Assembly (NCBI GenBank): GCA_021732965.1
Contig: JAKFVZ010000021.1
Span: forward strand, 1 to 5,550
Direction: 5' to 3'
DNA length: 5,550 nt
DNA from: Reyranella sp.
GTDB taxonomy: Bacteria; Pseudomonadota; Alphaproteobacteria; Reyranellales; Reyranellaceae
Shown: piece by piece, positions 1 through 4,915 of the stretch
Numbering within the stretch: position 1 is the first letter of the stretch
Layout: every line of letters starts with the position of its first letter
Program-made: the position numbers and the translations under genes
Notes under the pieces: generated by a model
Databases searched by the model: none
Told to the model about the DNA's origin: nothing
Seen by the model: only the letters and a program-made list of their open reading frames with translations

Positions 1-141
1 CCATGGATGGTTGCGATCGCGGCGGCCTTCGCCGCCAAGTGGCTGATGGGCGGCAACTGGTACATCGTCATCGGCGGCCTGGCCGGCGGACTCTTCGGCG
101 CGCTGCGAGACTTCAGGAGAGACGATGTCCGCCAGTCCTGA
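1..141 (+). CDS. azlC: AzlC family branched-chain amino acid exporter subunit, C-terminal end (5' part outside the window)
   Basis: Reading frame 1 is open from the first base to a TGA at 139-141 and gives 46 residues. It includes a hydrophobic, glycine-rich stretch (WYIVIGGLAGGLFGAL, about residues 20-35) that looks like a last membrane helix, followed by a charged tail (RDFRRDDVRQS) likely to face the cytoplasm. AzlC is the large membrane subunit of the AzlCD exporter of branched-chain amino acids and their analogues. The fragment alone is weak evidence. The identification rests mainly on the overlapping downstream gene, which has the size and character of AzlD, because azlC and azlD are normally adjacent and translationally coupled in this order. 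The stop lies 17 nt inside azlD. Confidence 0.72.
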   Translation, partial: PWMVAIAAAFAAKWLMGGNWYIVIGGLAGGLFGALRDFRRDDVRQS

Positions 142-433
142 GAATCTCGTCGCCATCCTGGTGATGTCGCTTGCGGCGATGGCCGCGAAGGGTGGCGGCT
201 TCATCGCCATGCGCTGGCTCGGCCGCCATCGCTTCGTGACCGCCCTTCTCGATCACGCCCCCGGCGCCGTGCTCGTCTCCGCCGCGATCGTGCCGCTCGC
301 GCAAACGGGCGGCGCGTTCATCGTGGGCGCGGTGGTCGCGGCCGTGATGACCCGCAAGGTCGGAGGCTTCACCCCCGGCCTTTTCGGTGGCGTCGGCGCC
401 GTGGCGCTGGCCCGCTGGGCGGGCCTCGCCTGA
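125..433 (+). CDS. azlD: AzlD domain protein, small subunit of branched-chain amino acid exporter
   Basis: This 102-residue protein is almost entirely hydrophobic and has about four predicted membrane segments (roughly residues 6-24, 44-61, 62-75 and 83-100). That matches the usual 100-110 residue AzlD subunit. The basic loops MRWLGRHRF and MTRKVGG fit the family pattern between helices. AzlD works with AzlC in the inner membrane to export branched-chain amino acids; the substrate here is inferred from the family. The ATG is preceded by a good ribosome binding site, AGGAG at 115-119, five bases away and inside azlC. The two genes overlap by 17 nt, which indicates coupled translation. The stop lies only 21 bp from the stop of the opposing DUF465 gene, and I see no hairpin terminator there. 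Confidence 0.85.
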   Translation: MSASPENLVAILVMSLAAMAAKGGGFIAMRWLGRHRFVTALLDHAPGAVLVSAAIVPLAQTGGAFIVGAVVAAVMTRKVGGFTPGLFGGVGAVALARWAGLA

Positions 434-454
434 ACTTCCGGATGACGATGGACG

Positions 455-634
455 TCAGTGCGACGTGTCGGGCTCGCTGAGACGGACGATCTCGTCCTTG
501 ATCATGAGCTTCCGCTTCTTGAGGCTGCAGATCGCATCATCGTCGGGATGCGGCCTCGTATTCTCCTGATGAATCGCCTGCTCGAGAACAGAGTGCTTGT
601 TCTTCAGTGCTTCGATGTGGTCCACGGTGCTCAT
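455..634 (-). CDS. YdcH/DUF465 family small coiled-coil protein
   Basis: This 59-residue protein begins MSTVDHIEAL and carries the DUF465 signature near its C-terminus: LKKRKLMIKDEIVRL at about residues 38-52. The family consists of short helical, probably coiled-coil proteins of unknown role, common in Proteobacteria. The frame is open 18 codons further upstream, but the start at 634 is preferred: a perfect GGAGG lies nine bases before it, and the extra residues (CCPRKQTRRYPT) do not resemble the family. A paralogue lies at 1432-1656 on the other strand. No membrane segment or signal peptide is visible. The gene stands alone on this strand, 139 bp downstream of the TIGR02444 gene, so it may be transcribed with that gene or from its own promoter. 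Confidence 0.85.
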   Translation of the reverse strand: MSTVDHIEALKNKHSVLEQAIHQENTRPHPDDDAICSLKKRKLMIKDEIVRLSEPDTSH

Positions 635-643
635 AGTCGGATA

Positions 644-648
644 CCTCC
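644..648 (-). promoter_or_regulatory. Ribosome binding site fixing the DUF465 start at 634
   Basis: On the minus strand GGAGG is followed by nine bases and then the ATG at 634-632. It is the strongest Shine-Dalgarno match in this part of the window. It shows that the longer open frame beginning at 688 is not the translated form. Confidence 0.75.
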
Positions 649-676
649 GAGTTTGTTTGCGGGGACAGCAGAAGTC

Positions 677-700
677 TGACTCTGACATTGGGCGGAGTCA
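677..700. repeat. Short inverted repeat TGACTC-N12-GAGTCA
   Basis: TGACTC at 677-682 and GAGTCA at 695-700 are perfect inverted 6-bp arms around a 12-bp spacer. They sit upstream of the DUF465 gene, 43 bp or more from its start. The left arm overlaps a direct duplication of TCTGAC (675-686). The arrangement could be an operator or chance, and there is no T-run that would make it a terminator. The rest of the 139-bp gap (635-773) shows no RNA gene and no convincing promoter. Confidence 0.25.
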
Positions 701-773
701 CGTCGAATCAACCCGCGAAACGATCGGCCGGCAAAGATTGTGAATAACCCGTCAGCAGCATTGAACCATTCGT

Positions 774-1337
774 TCAAGCAGCCAGTCCGACGGCCTCCGA
801 GACTTCCACTGCGGCGAAAGCGGGAAAAGTGGCGCGCATGAGCGCCGCGACGGACCGGCGATCCGCCTCGTCCGGCACGACACCGAGGCACACCGCATAG
901 ACGCCGAGGTTGCCGATCGCCGCCCGCAGGCGCTTGTCCAGAGAGCGCTCGCGATCGGCCGGCGGCGTATGCAGGCTCGCCAGCTTGAGCTGCTCGGCGT
1001 GCTCGGCCGCCAGTTCCGCGTCGGCGACACGGCGGCGCACGGCGTCGACCGTCTCGGGCAGCGCCCCCGGCCAACTCTTGTCCTTCAGCCGCCGCCGCAT
1101 CTCGCGCAACGGCTTCACGACCTCGGACTGCCAGGCATCGCTGGCGGCCAGGATCGAGCGCAGCCGGTCGGCCGTCAGGGTGGGACGCCCCGAAGCGCCC
1201 AGCCAGCAGCAGAACAGCAGGACGTTGACGTCGCAGCCGCGGCGCTCCTGCAGGTCGAGGCAAGCCTCGGCCACGCCCTCACCGGCATAGAGTTCGAGCG
1301 AGAAGTTCCAGAACGGATGGGGGAGAAAGTCCGACAC
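774..1337 (-). CDS. TIGR02444/DUF2390 family protein of unknown function
   Basis: This 187-residue soluble protein has an N-terminal block FWNFSLELYAGEGVAEACL (about residues 9-27), then LQERRGCDVNVLLFCCWLG. This matches the typical opening of the TIGR02444 (DUF2390) family, whose members read roughly FW.F...Y...GV..ACL.LQ...G.DVN.LL...W. The remainder is mostly helical, alanine- and arginine-rich, with a charged middle (MRRRLKDKSWPGALPETVDAVRRR). The function of the family is unknown, and I infer none. The start is a GTG at 1337; it is the only start that keeps the conserved FW block close to the N-terminus. A weak AAAGG lies ten bases upstream. The gene is divergent from the DUF465-purE-purK operon, with 94 bp between starts. 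Confidence 0.8.
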   Translation of the reverse strand: MSDFLPHPFWNFSLELYAGEGVAEACLDLQERRGCDVNVLLFCCWLGASGRPTLTADRLRSILAASDAWQSEVVKPLREMRRRLKDKSWPGALPETVDAVRRRVADAELAAEHAEQLKLASLHTPPADRERSLDKRLRAAIGNLGVYAVCLGVVPDEADRRSVAALMRATFPAFAAVEVSEAVGLAA

Positions 1338-1340
1338 GAT

Positions 1341-1369
1341 TGCTTGGCCTTTGGGTGCTTCCCTTTGGG
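1341..1369. repeat. Imperfect tandem direct repeat in the 1338-1431 divergent region
   Basis: TGCTTGGCCTTTGGG (1341-1355) is followed directly by TGCTTCCCTTTGGG (1356-1369), two near-identical units of 15 and 14 bp. They lie between the divergent starts of the TIGR02444 gene (1337) and the second DUF465 gene (1432), so the first copy also contains the TIGR02444 ribosome binding region. The repeat could be a pair of regulator half-sites or simple replication slippage. I find no clear -35/-10 promoter on either strand in this 94-bp gap. Confidence 0.4.
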
Positions 1370-1431
1370 CGGGCTACGGGGTACACGGCCGGGAGCGACG
1401 TGGCTAGCCTGTCTGGACGAGTGCGCCCCGC

Positions 1432-1656
1432 ATGAATGACCTGTCGTCGTCGGACCCGCCGGACGCAGAGACCATCAAGGCCAAACTTGAGGCCCTGAGA
1501 AGCGAGCATCGCGACCTCGACGAGGTGATCGATCGCCTGCTCGAAAAGCCGCCTTTCGACCAGCTCCAGCTCCAGCGCCTCAAGAAGCGCAAGCTCGGCC
1601 TGAAGGACCAGATCCTGCGTCTGGAAAGCCGGCTCATTCCCGATATCATCGCCTGA
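1432..1656 (+). CDS. Second YdcH/DUF465 family protein, first gene of the purEK operon
   Basis: This 74-residue, highly charged helical protein has the DUF465 core LKKRKLGLKDQILRLE at about residues 50-65. The core is closely similar to the LKKRKL..KDEI.RL segment of the paralogue at 455-634. Residues 14-45 (IKAKLEALRSEHRDLDEVID and onward) form a probable coiled coil. The family's function is unknown. The ATG at 1432 has a weak GGACGAG about ten bases upstream (1415-1421). The stop is only 7 bp before purE, and that gene's ribosome binding sequence overlaps the stop codon, so the two are almost certainly co-transcribed. Association of DUF465 genes with purE in Alphaproteobacteria fits my general knowledge but does not establish a role in purine synthesis. 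Confidence 0.87.
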   Translation: MNDLSSSDPPDAETIKAKLEALRSEHRDLDEVIDRLLEKPPFDQLQLQRLKKRKLGLKDQILRLESRLIPDIIA

Positions 1657-1663
1657 GAAGACC

Positions 1664-2197
1664 ATGGCCCGGAAAACCACCAAACGTCGCGCGACGACCA
1701 AGCCCCTGGTCGGCCTCATCATGGGCAGCCAGTCCGACTGGTCGACCATGCGTCACGCCGCCGAGACGCTGGAGGCGCTGGGCGTCCCGTTCGAGGCGCG
1801 CATCATTTCCGCCCACCGGACGCCGAAGCGGATGATGGACTACGCGTCCGGCGCCAAGGGCCGTGGCCTGAAGGTGATCATCGCCGGCGCGGGCGGCGCC
1901 GCCCACCTTCCGGGCATGACCGCCGCCATGACGCCGCTTCCCGTCCTGGGCGTGCCGGTGGAAAGCGCCGCACTCAAGGGTCAGGACAGTCTTCTTTCCA
2001 TTGTCCAGATGCCGGCAGGCATCCCGGTCGGTACACTCGCGATCGGCCGCGCCGGATCGATCAATTCCGCACTCCTGGCGGCTTCGATCGTTGGTCTTGG
2101 CGACGCCAAGATCATGGCTTCCCTGGAGGCTTGGCGCGCGCGTCAGACGCAGGCCGTTGCCAAAACGCCGTCCGACGACGCCCCGCCCCACCGCTGA
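1664..2197 (+). CDS. purE: N5-carboxyaminoimidazole ribonucleotide mutase, PurE class I
   Basis: PurE moves the carboxyl group of N5-CAIR to carbon 4 to give CAIR, a step in de novo purine synthesis in the cytoplasm. The 177-residue product shows the class I landmarks in order: GSQSDWSTM (21-29, substrate phosphate binding), SAHRTP (49-54) with the catalytic histidine at 51, AGAGGAAHLPGM (74-85), and the VQMPAGIPVGTLAIG region (114-128). A lysine/arginine-rich N-terminal extension of about 13 residues (MARKTTKRRATTK) precedes the core, and a tail of about 15 residues follows it. The ATG lies 7 bp after the DUF465 stop, with GAGAAG just upstream. The stop overlaps the purK start as TGATG. This arrangement allows the unstable N5-CAIR made by PurK to be used by a partner made from the same transcript. 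Confidence 0.97.
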   Translation: MARKTTKRRATTKPLVGLIMGSQSDWSTMRHAAETLEALGVPFEARIISAHRTPKRMMDYASGAKGRGLKVIIAGAGGAAHLPGMTAAMTPLPVLGVPVESAALKGQDSLLSIVQMPAGIPVGTLAIGRAGSINSALLAASIVGLGDAKIMASLEAWRARQTQAVAKTPSDDAPPHR

Positions 2198-3300
2198 TGC
2201 CGGCCGCGCTTCCTCTACCGCCGGGATCGACCATCGGTATCCTGGGCGGCGGCCAGTTGGGCCGCATGACGGCGCTTGCCGCGGCCCGGCTGGGCTATCG
2301 CTGCATCGTCTATGCCCCGGATGAGGATCCGATCGCCGCGCAGGTCTGCGCCGGTCATGTCCAAGGGGCCTATGACGATGTCGGCACGCTCGCCCGGTTC
2401 GCAGCCCAGGTGGACGTCGTCACCTACGAGTTCGAGAACGTCCCCGAAGGCGCCGTGCTGGAATGCGAGAAACTGAAGCCGGTCCGACCGGGCGTGAAGC
2501 CCATCCACTTCGCCCAGCATCGGCTCCGCGAAAAGGACTTCCTGCGCAAGCTCGGGATCGGCACGGCCGACTATCAGCCCATCTGCTCCGAAGCCGACAT
2601 CGCCGCCGCCACCGCCCTGCCCGGTATCCTGAAGACCTGCACCGAAGGTTATGACGGCAAAGGCCAGGCGCGTGTGACGGACAAGGCGGGACTGTCCGCC
2701 GCCTGGGAGAAGCTCGGCCGGCGGGAGTGCATCCTGGAGGCGATGGTCGATTTCGAGTGTGAGGTCTCCGCCATCGTCGCCCGGGGGCTCGACGGCGCCA
2801 CGCGCTGCTTCCCCATCGGCATCAATGGCCATCGCGACGGCATCCTGCGCACCACGACTGTGCCGTCCGGGCTGCCGGCCGCCACGCTGGCCACCGCCGA
2901 ACGCTTCGGCATCGAACTGGCCCAGGGCCTAGATCTCGTCGGTCTCGTGGCGCTGGAAATGTTCGTGACGAAGGATGGGCGCGTGCTGGCCAACGAGATG
3001 GCGCCGCGGCCGCACAATTCCGGTCACTGGACGATGGACGCCTGCGCCACCAGCCAATTCGAGCAGCTGGTGCGGGCCGTCTGCGGCCTGCCGCTCGGGC
3101 CGGTCGACGTGCTGGCGCCGTCACGGATGGAGAACCTGATCGGCGACGATGCCAACGACTGGCCCCGCTACCTCGCCGAACCGACGGCGCGGCTGCATCT
3201 CTACGGCAAGGCGGAAGCCCGCCCCGGCCGCAAGATGGGGCACGTCACCTACGTGCTGCCGGGCCTGCTGCCGTCCGCTTCGGGTTCGTCCACGACCTGA
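2197..3300 (+). CDS. purK: N5-carboxyaminoimidazole ribonucleotide synthase (ATP-grasp), PurK
   Basis: PurK uses ATP and bicarbonate to carboxylate AIR to N5-CAIR, which PurE then rearranges. The 367-residue product has the N-terminal GILGGGQLGRM (14-24), YEFENVP (77-83), the ATP-grasp loop GYDGKGQ (151-157) and the metal- and substrate-binding segment NEMAPRPHNSGHW (266-278). It closes with the typical GRKMGHVT near the C-terminus. Length and order are normal for the family. The start at 2197 is chosen because its A is the last base of the purE stop (TGATG). Upstream is C-rich with no Shine-Dalgarno match, so translation is probably coupled to purE. After GRKMGHVT there are about 15 extra residues (ending PSASGSSTT). 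They are encoded where the gene overlaps the opposing COQ9 gene by 56 bp, and the tail may be a recent extension. Confidence 0.97.
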   Translation: MPAALPLPPGSTIGILGGGQLGRMTALAAARLGYRCIVYAPDEDPIAAQVCAGHVQGAYDDVGTLARFAAQVDVVTYEFENVPEGAVLECEKLKPVRPGVKPIHFAQHRLREKDFLRKLGIGTADYQPICSEADIAAATALPGILKTCTEGYDGKGQARVTDKAGLSAAWEKLGRRECILEAMVDFECEVSAIVARGLDGATRCFPIGINGHRDGILRTTTVPSGLPAATLATAERFGIELAQGLDLVGLVALEMFVTKDGRVLANEMAPRPHNSGHWTMDACATSQFEQLVRAVCGLPLGPVDVLAPSRMENLIGDDANDWPRYLAEPTARLHLYGKAEARPGRKMGHVTYVLPGLLPSASGSSTT

Positions 3301-3907
3301 CCTGCCCCTTCAGCTTCTCGATCCGCATCACGTCGTCGATACGGCGGTCGAGGAAGGCCCAGGTGGCCTCTGCGCCCGGCGAGCGATCATTCAGCCAGTA
3401 GAGCAGGGTCGAGGAATAGACACCCGCCAGGGTCGCCCGCTTGGTGTAGAAATTGAAGTCGGTGCTGGTGTCGCCGGCGGCGTACCACATGGCATCCACG
3501 GTCCCGTAGAGCAGCTTCAGCGCCAGCGGGGCATTGAACGGCAGCGACAGCAGGGAAAGCGCCCGCCGGGCCGATTCGCGCTGGCCGGCATGGCGTTCCA
3601 GCCGGATGCGGACGGCGGCCTTGATGCGATCGCGGATCTTGAGGGCGATGACGCCCTCCTTCTCCATGTCCTCGACCATGCGCAGGTCGGACCGCCTGCT
3701 GAGATAACTCAGGACATCGAGCTGACCGCCGGGAAAGAGCCGCTCGCCCTCGCCAGCGGGCAGATCGAGCCCCCGGGCGGCGCTGGCCAGGGCCGCCCGC
3801 GTCCAGCCGTCGAAGCTCGCCTCCGAGGCGACGGCGTCGGCCAGCCGGTCCCTCAGAATGGAATCCGGGTCATTTTCCACAAAATCGGGGGTTTTCTGCT
3901 CGTCCAT
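3245..3907 (-). CDS. COQ9 family protein (ubiquinone biosynthesis accessory factor)
   Basis: COQ9 proteins have a TetR-like fold that binds lipid and assist ubiquinone synthesis, in eukaryotes by presenting intermediates to COQ7. The bacterial role is inferred from homology. The 220-residue product has an N-terminal helical part with SFDGWTRAALASAARGLDL (31-49). The COQ9 hallmark follows in AMWYAAGDTSTDFNFYTKR (139-157) and TLAGVYSSTLLYWL (159-172), then TWAFLDRRIDDVMRIEK (182-198). The start at 3907 puts MDEQK at the N-terminus; the frame is open further upstream but runs into rpsU on the other strand and lacks family similarity. A strong promoter ends seven bases before the ATG, and no Shine-Dalgarno sequence is present. 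The last roughly 18 codons overlap purK and are basic and low in complexity. Divergence from rpsU is, as I recall, a common alphaproteobacterial arrangement. Confidence 0.9.
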   Translation of the reverse strand: MDEQKTPDFVENDPDSILRDRLADAVASEASFDGWTRAALASAARGLDLPAGEGERLFPGGQLDVLSYLSRRSDLRMVEDMEKEGVIALKIRDRIKAAVRIRLERHAGQRESARRALSLLSLPFNAPLALKLLYGTVDAMWYAAGDTSTDFNFYTKRATLAGVYSSTLLYWLNDRSPGAEATWAFLDRRIDDVMRIEKLKGQVRSWTNPKRTAAGPAARR

Positions 3908-3914
3908 ACGGTGG

Positions 3915-3943
3915 AATATAGGCCCCAATCGGGGGGTTCCCAA
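3915..3943 (-). promoter_or_regulatory. Sigma-70 type promoter for the COQ9 gene, probably leaderless transcript
   Basis: On the minus strand TTGGGA (3943-3938) and TATATT (3920-3915) are separated by exactly 17 bp. The match to the vegetative consensus is good, and it stands out in this GC-rich sequence. Only seven bases separate the -10 element from the ATG at 3907, so initiation would fall at or next to the start codon. The spacer contains CCCC-AATC-GGGG as read on the plus strand (3923-3934), which could form a small hairpin or a binding site. The transcription start is predicted, not observed. Confidence 0.6.
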
Positions 3944-3944
3944 G

Positions 3945-3963
3945 GGTATCGCCCTGTGATACC
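3945..3963. repeat. Inverted repeat GGTATC-N7-GATACC in the COQ9-rpsU divergent region
   Basis: GGTATC (3945-3950) and GATACC (3958-3963) are perfect 6-bp inverted arms with a 7-bp spacer. They lie just upstream of the -35 element of the COQ9 promoter and about 70 bp before the rpsU start. It could be an operator acting on either gene or part of the rpsU leader. I cannot identify a confident rpsU promoter; the remainder up to 4031 shows only the rpsU ribosome binding site. Confidence 0.35.
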
Positions 3964-4031
3964 TACGCCGCCTCTGGAATTCCGGCCCCGGAAACTCGTG
4001 GGCCAAGCCGCATTGGAAGGAAGCGATCGAA

Positions 4032-4235
4032 GTGCAGGTTCTCGTTCGTGAAAACAACGTCGATCAGGCGCTGCGCGTCCTGAAGAAGAAGATGCAGCGC
4101 GAAGGCATCTTCCGCGAGATGAAGCTCCGCCGCAACTACGAGAAGCCCAGCGAGCGCCGCGCCCGTGAGCGCGCCGAGGCCATCCGCCGTACGCGCAAGC
4201 TGATGCGCAAGCGCATGGAGCGCGAGGGCTACTAG
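4032..4235 (+). CDS. rpsU: Small ribosomal subunit protein bS21
   Basis: The 67-residue, strongly basic protein reads MQVLVRENNVDQALRVLKKKM at its start and continues with KLRRNYEKPSERRARERAEA. This is the bS21 pattern, at the family's usual length. S21 binds the 30S subunit near the 3' end of 16S rRNA and helps initiation on natural mRNAs. The start is a GTG at 4032. A strong purine-rich ribosome binding site, GGAAGGAAG (4015-4023), lies about ten bases upstream, and this start gives the conserved N-terminus. The arginine-rich tail (RRTRKLMRKRMEREGY) is typical of alphaproteobacterial members. The gene is monocistronic as far as can be seen, divergent from the COQ9 gene and ended by an intrinsic terminator 25 bp downstream. 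Confidence 0.96.
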   Translation: MQVLVRENNVDQALRVLKKKMQREGIFREMKLRRNYEKPSERRARERAEAIRRTRKLMRKRMEREGY

Positions 4236-4260
4236 TCCTCCCTTCTCCGCACGAGACGAC

Positions 4261-4286
4261 AACCCCCGGCATCCCCGGGGGTTTTT
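4261..4286 (+). terminator. Rho-independent terminator of rpsU
   Basis: A perfect 9-bp stem, AACCCCCGG (4261-4269) with CCGGGGGTT (4275-4283), encloses a 5-base loop, and a run of five T begins at 4282. It begins 25 bp after the rpsU stop. Read on the minus strand the hairpin is the same, but the downstream T-tract is poor (TTGTCG). It would therefore act weakly, if at all, on the convergent HAD gene that stops at 4297. Confidence 0.92.
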
Positions 4287-4296
4287 GTTTGGGCGA

Positions 4297-4915
4297 TCAG
4301 GTTTTCAACAATTCGAGGATGGCCGCTTCGAGTTCGGACACGTCCGTCACGACCGCATCAGGCGTCTCGGCTTCCGATCGCGGGCGCTGACGGCGCCAGC
4401 GCCCCGATCGGAATTGGATGGTCGCCATACCGGCAGCCTTGGCCGGTGCAATGTCCGCATCGATCCGGTCGCCGACCAGAATGCATTCTGTCAGCGGCAC
4501 GCCGGGGTCGCGTGCGAACAGGCCGGCGATCCCGGCCCGCTCCAACCGTTCCCAGCGTGGCTCGCGCGCGCCGAGCACCAGACCGCGCGCCTTGAGGCGC
4601 TTCAGCAGGTTCTCGATCTCGGGCCGGATCTGAAAGGCATCGAGCTGGCCGGTCATCGCCCCGACGCGCCGCGCCACGCGCGCCACCGTGGTGGGCTCTC
4701 CGCCGCACAACGTCTCGATCATGTGACGCGCCACGTCTGGCGCAAAGGCAGCGACCGCGTGCTCGGACGCTTCCTCGACCATCGCGGAATCGACGCGGAT
4801 GCCTTCCAGCCCGCAGGCCGCGGGCGCCATCGAGCGCCATCTCCCAGGCAAATTCGAGATCGACCGCGCCGCCGATGTCGAAGATGACGGCGCGATAGGT
4901 TGGACCTGTGAGCAT
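4297..4915 (-). pseudogene. HAD-family hydrolase, interrupted by a one-base frameshift near 4822-4824
   Basis: The start codon shares a base with the stop of the upstream MORN gene (TGATG at 4917-4913). The first frame reads MLTGPTYRAVIFDIGG, with HAD motif I and its nucleophilic Asp in FDIGG, then LEFAWEMALDGA. Family-like sequence continues in the next frame as ACGLEGIRVDSAMVEEAS and onward, to the motif IV region LVGDRIDADIAPAKAAGM and the stop at 4297. Removing one C from the CCC run at 4824-4822 (minus strand) joins the parts as DGAAACGLEG, with about 205 residues in total. No other stop interrupts it, so the lesion is recent or a sequencing error. An ATG 15 bp upstream (4930) is an alternative start. 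Motif II and the motif III lysine region are not recognisable: only about 12 residues lie between AGIAGLF and VGDRID. The substrate is unknown. Confidence 0.75.

Noticed and set aside
635..688. Longer 77-residue version of the first DUF465 protein
   Set aside because: The extra N-terminal residues are not family-like, and a perfect GGAGG lies correctly placed for the ATG at 634.
690..760. Promoter for the minus-strand DUF465 gene (for example TTGCCG-N17-TTGATT)
   Set aside because: The -10 match is only 3 of 6 and several equally weak alternatives exist, so no site is supported.
631..1263. 210-codon minus-strand frame overlapping the TIGR02444 and DUF465 genes
   Set aside because: It lies in the wrong frame relative to both recognised families, and the product is Arg/Ala/Gly-rich noise.
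1646..2191. 181-codon minus-strand frame opposite purE
   Set aside because: purE on the plus strand is unmistakable; the antisense product is Gly/Arg/His-rich with no recognisable domain.
2215..2832. 205-codon minus-strand frame opposite purK
   Set aside because: It is a shadow of purK, and its sequence mirrors the codon bias of the sense strand.
3937..3962. Promoter for rpsU (TTCCCA with TGATAC)
   Set aside because: The spacing is only 14 bp and the -35 is poor; the real rpsU promoter cannot be placed from sequence alone.
3149..4051. 300-codon open frame on the plus strand opposite the COQ9 gene
   Set aside because: It is a GC-driven shadow: it overlaps purK and rpsU in other frames, and its product has no family-like motifs, while the minus strand encodes a clear COQ9 protein.
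4815..4832. Programmed ribosomal frameshift in the HAD gene
   Set aside because: There is no recognised +1 slippery motif, slow codon or stop codon at the junction; a one-base insertion in a CCC run explains it more simply.
4285..4887. 200-codon plus-strand frame opposite the HAD gene
   Set aside because: It starts inside the rpsU terminator, has no ribosome binding site, and has no recognisable domain; HAD motifs are on the other strand.
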